NCBI RefSeq assembly: GCF_014235765.1
Contig: NZ_JACMYH010000001.1
Coordinates: 744,001 to 808,000, forward strand
Origin: Pseudomonas baltica
GTDB lineage: Bacteria; Pseudomonadota; Gammaproteobacteria; Pseudomonadales; Pseudomonadaceae
DNA length: 64,000 bases
Direction of reading: 5' to 3'
Below are positions 56,341 to 64,000 of this stretch, piece after piece. A program made the position numbers and the translations under genes. How positions within the stretch are numbered: the first letter of the stretch is position 1; each line of letters starts with the position of its first letter. The notes under the pieces are model-generated. The model saw only the letters and a list, made by a program, of their open reading frames with translations, was not told where the DNA came from and searched no databases.

Positions 56341-59300
56341 CTATTGCGCCATGGCCTCCTGCGTCAGCGCACGCAGGACTGTCATTTCCGCGGCCTGGCG
56401 CTCCACCTGCAAGCTGACCAGTTCCTGGTCAAAACCGTCGTCATAGTCACGCGCCTGCAACTGTGCCAGGCGCACCTGCCACGGTGCCTGGGCGGCGTCC
56501 AGGCGAGCCCGGTGCTCGCGTCGCAGGTAATCGAGCCAGTAGTCCTGGCTCATGTGCCACTCCAACAGGGCCGCATCGCTTTCCTGTTGCAGCACCTGGC
56601 TGGCCACTGCATCGAGCTGGGCCGACGTCACCGGCTCGATGGCCCCGAACAGCATGCCATGGGGCTGGTTCAACAGACCCAGCCGCGTGGCCAGGCCAAT
56701 CCGGTAGGCCAGCAGTACCTCGACCTCTTCCATTTCGTCCGCGTCGATATCGCGGGCCGCCGCGCGCGCCCGCACATCGGCGCGGGCCAGGCTGTCGACG
56801 CGATCGAGGCGGTACAGGCTGCGCGACAACCCAAGCAGCTGAGCACTGCGTTGCGGCCCATCGAGCGCGGGGTCGGCTGCGCGGACGTACATCTGTTGTT
56901 GTTCCAGGTCGGCAAACAGTGCCATCACCTGATCACCGCAAGTGTCCGGGCGCTGGGCGATGGCGAACAATTGCTCGCGCAGCGAGCTCGACGCAGCTGC
57001 CGCGTCGATCACTTTCCAGGCCCGCTCGGCCAGGTTGGCGGGGACCAGACGGTAGTCTGCGGTATCGCTGAGCCTGCCCAGCAGCTGCATGAAGCGCCGG
57101 CTGCCCGGCATCGCACGCAGCCTGGCCAGTCGCGCCGCAGCCTCGCCGTCGGCCGCTTGCGCCAGTATCTGCAGGTAGTCGAAGACCACGCCCACGGCCT
57201 GCAGGCGGCTGACCGCAACGGCGCTCAAGTGGGCGAAAGAAAGACCCAGCGGGCGTGGCACTTGTGGCTCGCCTCGGAAGAACGCCAGCGTGTGCAGCTC
57301 GGGCACCTCGACGATGGGATTGTCGTCCAGCTCGACCCAGCGCAGGCGCAGCGGTTGACGGTCCATCAGGCCGGTCAAGCCGACAGGCCACTGCTGCAGC
57401 TGACAATCGCGCAGGCGCAGCCCGCCTATGGCCTGAAGCAGGCTCAGGTCCAGGTGCGGGCCCACCGGATTCCCCGACAGGTCCAGGTAATCCAGCGTTC
57501 GCAGGCTGCCCAGCGCCTGCATGGCCTGGGGCGTCAGGGTCATGCCGTTGCGGCCCACCCACAGGCTTTCCAGGTTGGGCAGCCTGGCAAGAATGGGCAG
57601 GTGCTCGGCCATCGCCTGGCCATCGGTGTTGTCCAGGGCCAGGTAGCGCAATGAGGACAGGCTGGCCAGGCGCTGCACGGCGGTCGGGGGAATCTGCACG
57701 GGGTTGTCGCGCAGCACCAGAGCGTGCAGGCCAGGCAGTGTGGCCACCTCATCGAACATCGTTGGCGAGGCCTGCAGGCGGTTGTCGTCGAGCGCGATCA
57801 TCTGCAGTTCGTTCAGCGCCGTGACACCGGGCGGGATCCGCGTCAGGTAATTGCTTTGCAACTCCAGATGTTCCAGTTGGGTGAACATTTCCAGAAACCC
57901 GGGCGTCAGCTCGGTCAGGCCGCACTGTTCCAGCGACAGATAGCGAACCCGGGAAAAGTCGCCTTCCAGCACCGGCAGCGTACCAATGCGCAACTCCGAG
58001 AGATCGAGCACTTGCGACATTTCACCGGCACCGTCCTCGGCCAGGGGTGCCTCGCCGCGCCAGGCAGCCATGATGCGCTGCCGCGCCAGCTCGCGATCTG
58101 CGCTGGCGACTGCAACGGGTTGCCCATCGGCACCTGGCGTGGTGGTGCTTTCCTGGGCCCAGTGGGCCAGGGAGGCATCCAGCCGCCGCCCTTCGTCGAA
58201 GCGTGCCTGCTGGCGAGCGGCGCTGAGGGGACGCACAGGTTGCGCCAGTTCGTCCTGGCTGCCACCACGACCGCTGAGACGATAACCCCAGCGGTGCCCC
58301 GCGATGCGCTCGGGCGCCGTGAAGGCCTTGGGCCGGCGCTGGCCAATGAGCCGGGCGGCCCGCAGGCGATCCCCGGCTGCCAGGGCCAAGAGTTTCTGCG
58401 GCGAAACAGTGCGCTGTTGTTGCTCACTCATGGCCGCCGTCAGGCCCTGGCGCAGCCTGGCGGTGCGTGCATCGCCGGCGCCAGTGAGGCCGAGGATGGC
58501 TCGATTGAGCTGCGCCTCCCACAGGCTCCAGCGTGCCTGGGTGGCCAAGCGCAGCGGAACGCGGGCAGCGGCAATCAGCTGTGCCCGTTCGCGGTCGTTG
58601 GCGCCGGCCGCGATCTCTTCGGCAACCACCTGCGGCAGGCGGGGAAAATCGCGAAGCAAGGCGGCCGCCGGATGCCCGACAGGTATCGCTGGTGCTGCTT
58701 CGCGCAAACGCGCCAGAGCGGCCGTACGCTCACTCGCGGGAAGCGCCAGCACGGCCCGTTCGGCGCGCAGGTCATCGGCGCACGCCTTGACCAGCGCCGG
58801 GAGCTTGCCGCCGCGACGATGCAGATCGCGCAACTGGCGCCCGCTGATTCCGCTGACCTGGCGCACCCGTTGCAGCGCGGCATCATCCAGCCCGTCCAGC
58901 GCAGGGCCGAATCGACGCAGCGCCTGCACGGCAGTCCATTGCCCGGGATCTTCGTGGGCCACGCGCCAGGCGCCTTCACCGTTGTGGGTCAAGGCCAGGC
59001 GATACTCGACGTCGGCCGCGGGATGTTCGATGTACCAACGTGCGCTACTGGCCTCGAAGCTTTGTCGGTAGAACAGTCCATCGTGCTTGATGTAGTGGCT
59101 GCCCCCGTGCGCGTACTGCCACTGCGCATCGGGCACCAGCGTCTGCGGAAGCTGCTCGCTGGCCGCGAACGCTTCCAGGGTGGTCGGCCACAGGCGGGTG
59201 CGCCCGGCTCGGTCGACGACCGGCAGCATGCCGGCCACGAACGGCGACCGCGCCAGGGCCACGCCGCCTGCGACCGTGGCGCCCACCACAGCGAGATTGA

Positions 59301-60750
59301 CCGCGACGGCGAAAAAGTGAGCTGCCGCTTCTTCGGTCTGTCCGTGGGTCCAGTCGTCCATGCCGACGAACAGCTCGCCAAGCAGTTGAACGGTGCCGAC
59401 GGCGGCCATCAACGCACCGAGGGCCGGCACCGACAAAGCGGCAACATTGAGCAGCGTCACGCCCTGCTGCAGGTAGTGCATCCAGCGCGCCTGCCGCTCG
59501 GCGGCGTCGATCTCGGCAGTCGGTACAACGAAGTAGCGCGCATCCGCCGCGCGTTTGGCCAGCATGGCCTCGTGCAGCAGCGGTACCAAAGCCTGGGCGC
59601 TGGTGGTGCGGCGCAGACCGATATCGGCGTCCGGATCATCCAGTGAACCCTGTGCAATGCCCCACTCGACACGTTGCGGACGCAACGTGTTGTTCAGCCT
59701 GAGAAAGAACTCGCGGCGGTCGGGCTCGGCCACGAACCCCGCAAACCAGCCCTGGAAGGCCCCGTCACGCAACTTCGCACGCAGGTCGGCACTGAACGCG
59801 TCGAAGCTGGGGTACTGCTTGAAGGCACCGTCGCCAGCACCAGGCATATAGACGATGCACGGTGCACTGGATTGCGTGCTGGTCTGGATGGACACCACAC
59901 CGTGCAGCGTCGTGCCGCTGTGCACCCAAGTGACCAAACCACGCAGATCGCACAATATCACTGGCTGACCCTGCCACTTCACCTCACCCGGCGTATCTGC
60001 CAGCAGCTGCTGCACCACGCTGCAGGCTTGCGCATCGAGCTGGCCGCGCAGCAACGCCTGCTGCGCCTGCACGGCCAGTTCGCTGCGTATATTGGCGCGA
60101 AATGCACCCGTGACCCATTTGCTTCTAAGTGCCGTGGGCTTGAACACCTCATCGAAGCGTTGCTGGTAGGCACGGCCCAGATCCAGGCCTCGGCACAGCC
60201 GGGCGAACTGGTGAGGTTGTACCGCGATCGTGTCCTTGGCCTGATAGTGCCAACCGTAGCTCCAGCGCAGGCCGTGCTCTTCGAGCCGCAATTGCAGGGC
60301 ATCGGGTTGCAGCAGCAGCGTGCCGCCGGTGAAGTGGCCAGGGCTGGCTTCGTCTTCACTGAAATTGGCCATGGCCGCTTCCAGCAACGTACGCCGCCGC
60401 ACACTGAGCGGTCGGCCGAGAATCGCCGAGCCACGGTCGAATTCGACCCATTCGGCGCGAGTGACATCGACAGCGCCCGCTGCACCGAAGGCAGCGTCGA
60501 AGGCCGATTGCAGACGGGAGCCGACGAACTCGGCCGGACCGACGAAATCTTTCGCCAGATACTGCGCAGTCGCCTGGCTCGCGCGGTTCTGGCGCAAGGC
60601 TTTTTCGTAGGCGTGAATGGCCGCTGGCTCGGCCTTTCGCAACCAGTCCGGGACATGCTTGGCGATGACAGGGTAATGGGCGGGGGTGTCGCTGACATGC
60701 AGCGCGGGTGCTGGGGTAACCAAGAGCAGGCTCCAATCCGGGTAATCCAC
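56341..60750 (-). CDS. Second giant LRR protein with NEL-type domain
   Basis: This 1469-residue protein has the same plan as its downstream neighbour. It has an N-terminal toxin-like region (HYPVIAKHVPDWLRKAEPAA; PCIVYMPGAGDGAFKQYPSFDAFSADL), a hydrophobic segment near residues 435-500, LRRs at about residues 935-1150 (VRYLSLEQCGLTEL, LEHLELQSNYLTRIPPG, LRTLDYLDLSGNPV), and a NEL domain with C1271 in RPDTCGDQVM. The start is uncertain: GTG 60750 is the first possible codon but has no ribosome-binding site, and a later TTG cannot be excluded. The shared architecture suggests an old duplication. Activity and host target are unknown. Confidence 0.86.
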   Translation of the reverse strand: MDYPDWSLLLVTPAPALHVSDTPAHYPVIAKHVPDWLRKAEPAAIHAYEKALRQNRASQATAQYLAKDFVGPAEFVGSRLQSAFDAAFGAAGAVDVTRAEWVEFDRGSAILGRPLSVRRRTLLEAAMANFSEDEASPGHFTGGTLLLQPDALQLRLEEHGLRWSYGWHYQAKDTIAVQPHQFARLCRGLDLGRAYQQRFDEVFKPTALRSKWVTGAFRANIRSELAVQAQQALLRGQLDAQACSVVQQLLADTPGEVKWQGQPVILCDLRGLVTWVHSGTTLHGVVSIQTSTQSSAPCIVYMPGAGDGAFKQYPSFDAFSADLRAKLRDGAFQGWFAGFVAEPDRREFFLRLNNTLRPQRVEWGIAQGSLDDPDADIGLRRTTSAQALVPLLHEAMLAKRAADARYFVVPTAEIDAAERQARWMHYLQQGVTLLNVAALSVPALGALMAAVGTVQLLGELFVGMDDWTHGQTEEAAAHFFAVAVNLAVVGATVAGGVALARSPFVAGMLPVVDRAGRTRLWPTTLEAFAASEQLPQTLVPDAQWQYAHGGSHYIKHDGLFYRQSFEASSARWYIEHPAADVEYRLALTHNGEGAWRVAHEDPGQWTAVQALRRFGPALDGLDDAALQRVRQVSGISGRQLRDLHRRGGKLPALVKACADDLRAERAVLALPASERTAALARLREAAPAIPVGHPAAALLRDFPRLPQVVAEEIAAGANDRERAQLIAAARVPLRLATQARWSLWEAQLNRAILGLTGAGDARTARLRQGLTAAMSEQQQRTVSPQKLLALAAGDRLRAARLIGQRRPKAFTAPERIAGHRWGYRLSGRGGSQDELAQPVRPLSAARQQARFDEGRRLDASLAHWAQESTTTPGADGQPVAVASADRELARQRIMAAWRGEAPLAEDGAGEMSQVLDLSELRIGTLPVLEGDFSRVRYLSLEQCGLTELTPGFLEMFTQLEHLELQSNYLTRIPPGVTALNELQMIALDDNRLQASPTMFDEVATLPGLHALVLRDNPVQIPPTAVQRLASLSSLRYLALDNTDGQAMAEHLPILARLPNLESLWVGRNGMTLTPQAMQALGSLRTLDYLDLSGNPVGPHLDLSLLQAIGGLRLRDCQLQQWPVGLTGLMDRQPLRLRWVELDDNPIVEVPELHTLAFFRGEPQVPRPLGLSFAHLSAVAVSRLQAVGVVFDYLQILAQAADGEAAARLARLRAMPGSRRFMQLLGRLSDTADYRLVPANLAERAWKVIDAAAASSSLREQLFAIAQRPDTCGDQVMALFADLEQQQMYVRAADPALDGPQRSAQLLGLSRSLYRLDRVDSLARADVRARAAARDIDADEMEEVEVLLAYRIGLATRLGLLNQPHGMLFGAIEPVTSAQLDAVASQVLQQESDAALLEWHMSQDYWLDYLRREHRARLDAAQAPWQVRLAQLQARDYDDGFDQELVSLQVERQAAEMTVLRALTQEAMAQ

Positions 60751-60819
60751 GGCGACATGCCGCAGATGGCCCAGTGGAGCAAGGCGCCCGAAGCGCCCGG
60801 TGTTACATAACGCTGGACG

Positions 60820-61845
60820 TTACCAGAAACGCTGCTGGCTGAGCTTCTCCCAGGCCTTGCCGGCCAGGTGCTCGACCGAGCCGCTGGCTGCCAGCCCTAC
60901 GCGCTCCTGCAGGCTCTTGGCCTTGGCGTAGTGAAGATGGAACACCTCGGCTTGCCTGGCGCGTTCGGCCAGGTATTCGTCGCTGGTCTTGAGTTCGTCG
61001 ACCAGCTGCTTGTCGAGCGCTGCCACGCCGAGCCAGACCTCGCCGGTAGCGACATCGTCGATCGACAACTGCGGGCGATAGTGGGCGACGAAACTCTTGA
61101 ACAGCTTGTGGGTGACGTCGAGGTCTTCCTGGAATTTCTCCCGGCCCTTCTCGGTGTTCTCGCCGAACACGGTCAAGGTGCGCTTGTACTCGCCGGCGGT
61201 GAGTACCTCGAAATCGATGTCGTGCTTCTTCAACAGCTTGTTGACGTTGGGCAACTGCGCGACCACGCCGATGGACCCGAGGATGGCGAACGGCGCGCTG
61301 ATGATCTTCTCGCCGATGCACGCCATCATGTAGCCGCCGCTGGCGGCAACCTTGTCGATGCACACGGTCAGCGGCACACCGGCCTGGCGGATGCGCGCCA
61401 GTTGCGAGGACGCCAGGCCGTAGCTGTGAACCATGCCGCCGCCGCTTTCCAGGCGCAGCACGACCTCGTCGTTGGGGGTGGCCAGGGTCAGCAGTGCAGT
61501 GATTTCATGACGCAGGTTTTCGGTGGCGGAAGCCTTGATGTCGCCATCGAAGTCCAGGACGAAGACCCGGTGCTTGCTGTCGGGCTTTTTCTTCTTGGCT
61601 TTCTTCTCGTTCTTCGCCTGTTCCTTGCGCAACGCCTTGAGCTTGTCCTTGTCGAACAGACCGGCCTCGAGCCGCTCGCGCAGGCCCTTGTAGAAGTCAT
61701 TGAGCTTGCTGACCTGCAACTGGCCGGCCGGTTTGCGCCGGCCCTTGGCGCGCAGCGACGCGATGGCGGCCAACACCACCAGGATGGCAACGACCAGGGT
61801 GACGGTGCGGATCAGAAACCCGGCGTAATCGGCGAAAAACTCCAC
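60820..61845 (-). CDS. sohB: Inner-membrane signal peptide peptidase-like protease SohB
   Basis: This 341-residue S49-family serine protease has an N-terminal membrane helix (IRTVTLVVAILVVLAAIASL) and a lysine-rich linker with KKAKKKKPDSKHR. The S49 core has VVLRLESGGGMVHSYGLASSQL, then the nucleophile serine in KVAASGGYMMACIGEKI and a lysine in LTAGEYKRTL. The GTG at 61845 is the start, with AAGGAG six bases upstream. It degrades membrane-embedded or misfolded peptides. It lies just upstream of the NEL genes but in a housekeeping family. Confidence 0.93.
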   Translation of the reverse strand: MEFFADYAGFLIRTVTLVVAILVVLAAIASLRAKGRRKPAGQLQVSKLNDFYKGLRERLEAGLFDKDKLKALRKEQAKNEKKAKKKKPDSKHRVFVLDFDGDIKASATENLRHEITALLTLATPNDEVVLRLESGGGMVHSYGLASSQLARIRQAGVPLTVCIDKVAASGGYMMACIGEKIISAPFAILGSIGVVAQLPNVNKLLKKHDIDFEVLTAGEYKRTLTVFGENTEKGREKFQEDLDVTHKLFKSFVAHYRPQLSIDDVATGEVWLGVAALDKQLVDELKTSDEYLAERARQAEVFHLHYAKAKSLQERVGLAASGSVEHLAGKAWEKLSQQRFW

Positions 61846-62094
61846 GGTGACTCCTTACATGCATGACGCCCGCCAAGCCAGGGGGACGATGGAATGAGCC
61901 CAGCATACCGGGGGGCAAAGCCTTGGGCCAGCCGGGAAACGCTTGGCATCAAACGAGCCATTCAAACGCACGTATGATTATCCGTTGACAGGCGCCGATA
62001 CCCCCCCTAACCTCGCAGGACTTTCACTGCCCTATCGAGCCAGGCCGCCCAGGCCCTCGCGATCATTGCACACCTCCAACAAAAGGACCGCACC
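61846..62094. other. Divergent intergenic region sohB / SCP2 gene
   Basis: About 250 bases hold the two divergent starts. An AT-richer stretch near 61945-61985 (CAAACGAGCCATTC, CGTATGATTATCC) could be the SCP2 gene promoter. No extra gene seen. Confidence 0.4.
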
Positions 62095-62412
62095 ATGACC
62101 TCCGTAGCCGACGCCGTACACGCCATGAAAGCCAAGTTCAATCCAGAGGCCGCCAAAGGCCTGGACCTGGTATTCGGATTCAACATCACCGACGAAGACA
62201 AGCAGTACGCCCTGCTGGTGAAAGACGGTACCTGCGAGCTGCAGGAAGGCGAAAACCCGGACGCCAACGTGACCCTGGTCATGGACAGCGAAACCCTCAA
62301 GGGTATCGTCAGCGGCGAAACCGATGGCATGCAGGCGTTCATGGGCGGCAAGCTGCGCGCCGAAGGCGACATGATGCTGGCCATGAAGCTGAGCGAACTG
62401 TTCCCGGTCTGA
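62095..62412 (+). CDS. SCP2 sterol-binding domain protein
   Basis: This 105-residue protein is a single SCP2-like domain: VADAVHAMKAKFNPEAAKGLDLVFGFNITDEDKQYALLVKDG, PDANVTLVMDSETLKGIVSGETDGMQAFMGGKLRAEGDMMLAMKL. The fold binds lipids or fatty acyl chains in a hydrophobic tunnel. AAGGA stands before the ATG at 62095. It is alone; the bacterial role is unclear. Confidence 0.9.
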   Translation: MTSVADAVHAMKAKFNPEAAKGLDLVFGFNITDEDKQYALLVKDGTCELQEGENPDANVTLVMDSETLKGIVSGETDGMQAFMGGKLRAEGDMMLAMKLSELFPV

Positions 62413-62454
62413 TTGTTCCCGGTCCAGAGCTGCGCTTCACCGCCGCATCCCACC

Positions 62455-62477
62455 TGCCCCGACCACGCCTCGGGGCA
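62455..62477 (+). terminator. Hairpin after the SCP2 gene
   Basis: Arms TGCCCCGA (62455-62462) and TCGGGGCA (62470-62477) pair perfectly over a 7-base loop, about 40 bases after the stop. No T tract follows, so it is an uncertain terminator. Confidence 0.5.
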
Positions 62478-62606
62478 AGTGCGTCTCAAGCCTCATCCAT
62501 TTGGCTCCCCTCGCCACATATGTACAGCCATGGTACGCCTGCATCGCTCTAGCCTTGATCGCTCTCAGGCCGGCACCTGCCGCCTGTTCCTTCGATGGAG
62601 CGCATC

Positions 62607-64000
62607 ATGGCCAATACCCTTCCCTGGTTTCACTCGCGTCAACTTGCCCAGTGCATGTCCCGCCACCTCACCCAGGCATTTGAAAGCGAACAACTGAGCG
62701 TCATCGAGTACGACTGGCTGCGGGGCCTGCCAGATAGCCCCACCATTGCGCCGGACATGCAGGTCTGCCTGCTGGGCAATGCCGATCCCGGCGTGTTCTG
62801 CGGACTGCGCATCACGCGCACCGATCCGGACCTTGCGGCGGCCTACTATTACTCGCCACTCACAGGCATCCTGCCGTTCACCAGCAGCGCCGCCTTGCGC
62901 GATGCCCTGTTGGCGGGGTTGCAGGCCGAAGCCGGTGCTCGGCCGACCACCACACGCGAGCCGAAATGGGTGTCAGTGACCCAATCACCGTTCAAGCGCT
63001 GGATGAAAGCGATCATTCTGGCGCAAGCGCGGCGCCTGAAAGCCATCGACCGTACCTGGCATCAGTTGCCGCTGCTTGGCGATATCCTCGACCGCGACCT
63101 CACCGCAGCGCTGCGCACTGCGATGCCTGCCAGCGACCCGATCATCCCGCGCAGCCACAAAGTGCATCGTGTCGACCGTCAGACCCGGGCAGTGGTCAAC
63201 GTGCAGCGCCTGCTCGATACCGCTCTGGACCTGCTCGCCGACTCACCGCAACCCGACTGCGAACATCGTTTCCTCGGCGTCTATGGACAGACGTTGAGTG
63301 ACGCCGATGCGCTTTGCTACCGCAGTACGCTGATGGCCACCAACTCACGATTGGCGAAAAACTACAGCGCTGCGCTGGCCGACTTCTGGCGCGCCAACCC
63401 CGACAACGAGCGCGGCAGCCTGCGCGATGGCCTGGGTCGGAGCCTGCAGACTGCCTACCTGAGTGCAGTGCTCGAGGCGCAAAGCCATCTGCATGCGAGC
63501 AACGCGCAACTGGAGCTGCTGAAATCGGTGGCGACATCGCCAGCGCCTGCCGGCCTGCGCCTGGAAACCCTTCGGTTCAACGCCGACCAGGCGCTGAACG
63601 ACGAGCCCGTGGCCTGGCCAGGCACGCTGATCATCAGCGACGCCGACCAGGCCAGCCTCGGCTACTACATTTTCAGCACGGACCAGGGTCTGTCGCATTG
63701 TGCCGACCTGCAGGCGCTGGGTGACTACCTGCAAGGGCTGGTCGCCGGGGCGAGCGACAGCCTGCGGCTGATCAAAAGCGATCGAGCATTGTTCAACGCG
63801 ATGATTCGGCCTGTACCCCAGCGCCTGGCGCTGACCGGGCAAGCGTTCCAGACCCTGGCCGACGGCTTGATCGACTTGCAACGGCGCCGGGTGCAGGAGG
63901 TGTTCGGCAACACGTCAGCCCTGCGCCCTTCTCCGCTGCTGGCGGTGGCCGAAGCGTTGGATCTGCGCAAGCTGGCACACCCTCGGCTGCACTGGCTCAG
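62607..64000 (+). CDS. Large toxin-like protein, N-terminal part (runs off right edge)
   Basis: From the ATG at 62607 the frame stays open to the last base: 464 codons without a stop. Codon use looks fully coding. It begins MANTLPWFHSRQLAQCMSRHLTQAF; there is no signal peptide. Around residues 180-240 are RVDRQTRAVVNVQRLLDTAL and TLSDADALCYRSTLMA. Near residue 330-370 it has WPGTLIISDADQASLGYYIFST, followed by LQALGDYLQGLV. This echoes the (P)GD-x4-Y-S-x-F layout in the N-terminal regions of the two NEL proteins nearby, but similarity is faint. It may be another large secreted-toxin-type protein; the C terminus is needed to tell. Confidence 0.7.
   Translation, partial: MANTLPWFHSRQLAQCMSRHLTQAFESEQLSVIEYDWLRGLPDSPTIAPDMQVCLLGNADPGVFCGLRITRTDPDLAAAYYYSPLTGILPFTSSAALRDALLAGLQAEAGARPTTTREPKWVSVTQSPFKRWMKAIILAQARRLKAIDRTWHQLPLLGDILDRDLTAALRTAMPASDPIIPRSHKVHRVDRQTRAVVNVQRLLDTALDLLADSPQPDCEHRFLGVYGQTLSDADALCYRSTLMATNSRLAKNYSAALADFWRANPDNERGSLRDGLGRSLQTAYLSAVLEAQSHLHASNAQLELLKSVATSPAPAGLRLETLRFNADQALNDEPVAWPGTLIISDADQASLGYYIFSTDQGLSHCADLQALGDYLQGLVAGASDSLRLIKSDRALFNAMIRPVPQRLALTGQAFQTLADGLIDLQRRRVQEVFGNTSALRPSPLLAVAEALDLRKLAHPRLHWL

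Overview
The window is a GC-rich chromosomal segment of a Pseudomonas, most likely of the P. putida/P. fluorescens lineage. The evidence is the gene content (eutBC with an Eat permease, a DpkA-type reductase, an MvaT-type H-NS protein, a P. fluorescens-like mannitol operon) and many Pseudomonas-style REP elements of two classes, GTAG-headed and GGAG-headed. I saw no tRNA, rRNA, complete insertion sequence, integrase or CRISPR array. The species is an inference.

Layout. Bases 1-5012: the 5' end of a GGDEF-like protein leaving the window on the left, a HAD phosphatase, a REP array, then eutC-eutB-eat (ethanolamine uptake and cleavage). Bases 5379-8986: a lipoprotein, small envelope or regulatory proteins, dpkA and a stand-alone Mor-family activator. 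Bases 9026-19335: tamA-tamB, a GNAT protein, xthA, a TerB/DUF533 protein, an SH3-domain membrane protein and a sensor kinase with no adjacent regulator. Bases 19869-21640: an unknown small protein, REP pairs and mltA.

Bases 21720-28898 carry the most unusual signalling locus. A 1161-residue CHASE3-GAF kinase with three receiver domains is followed by CheR, a CheB lacking its receiver, a receiver-kinase fusion and a single-domain receiver. Another single-domain receiver is divergent. There is no chemoreceptor, CheA or CheW. Bases 28975-31278: a glycosyltransferase and an RpiR-type regulator. Bases 31403-39825: mtlR and mtlEFGKDY (sugar-alcohol ABC transport, mannitol dehydrogenase, xylulokinase), with no fructokinase at the end. 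Bases 40003-47277: gloA, an mvaT paralogue with a TTG start, a 40-bp-period REP array, ahpF and ahpC (with an OxyR-like site upstream), a LuxR-type regulator, gor and galU. This forms a thiol/peroxide/methylglyoxal defence block.

Bases 47538-51164: small lipoproteins, a DUF1883 protein, a 53-residue protein, then a cysI-type sulfite/nitrite reductase overlapping a DUF934 gene. Bases 51243-60750: two tandem giant leucine-rich-repeat proteins (1668 and 1469 residues) ending in NEL-like E3 ubiquitin ligase domains with visible CGD catalytic motifs. Bases 60820-64000: sohB, an SCP2 protein and a large open frame from 62607 that leaves the window still open and may be another toxin-like protein.

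The two strongest candidates for under-described biology are the Che-like phosphorelay without chemotaxis genes and the NEL/large-protein cluster with no secretion system in view. REP elements sit at many 3' gene ends, and in one case a REP supplies the stop codon of eutC.
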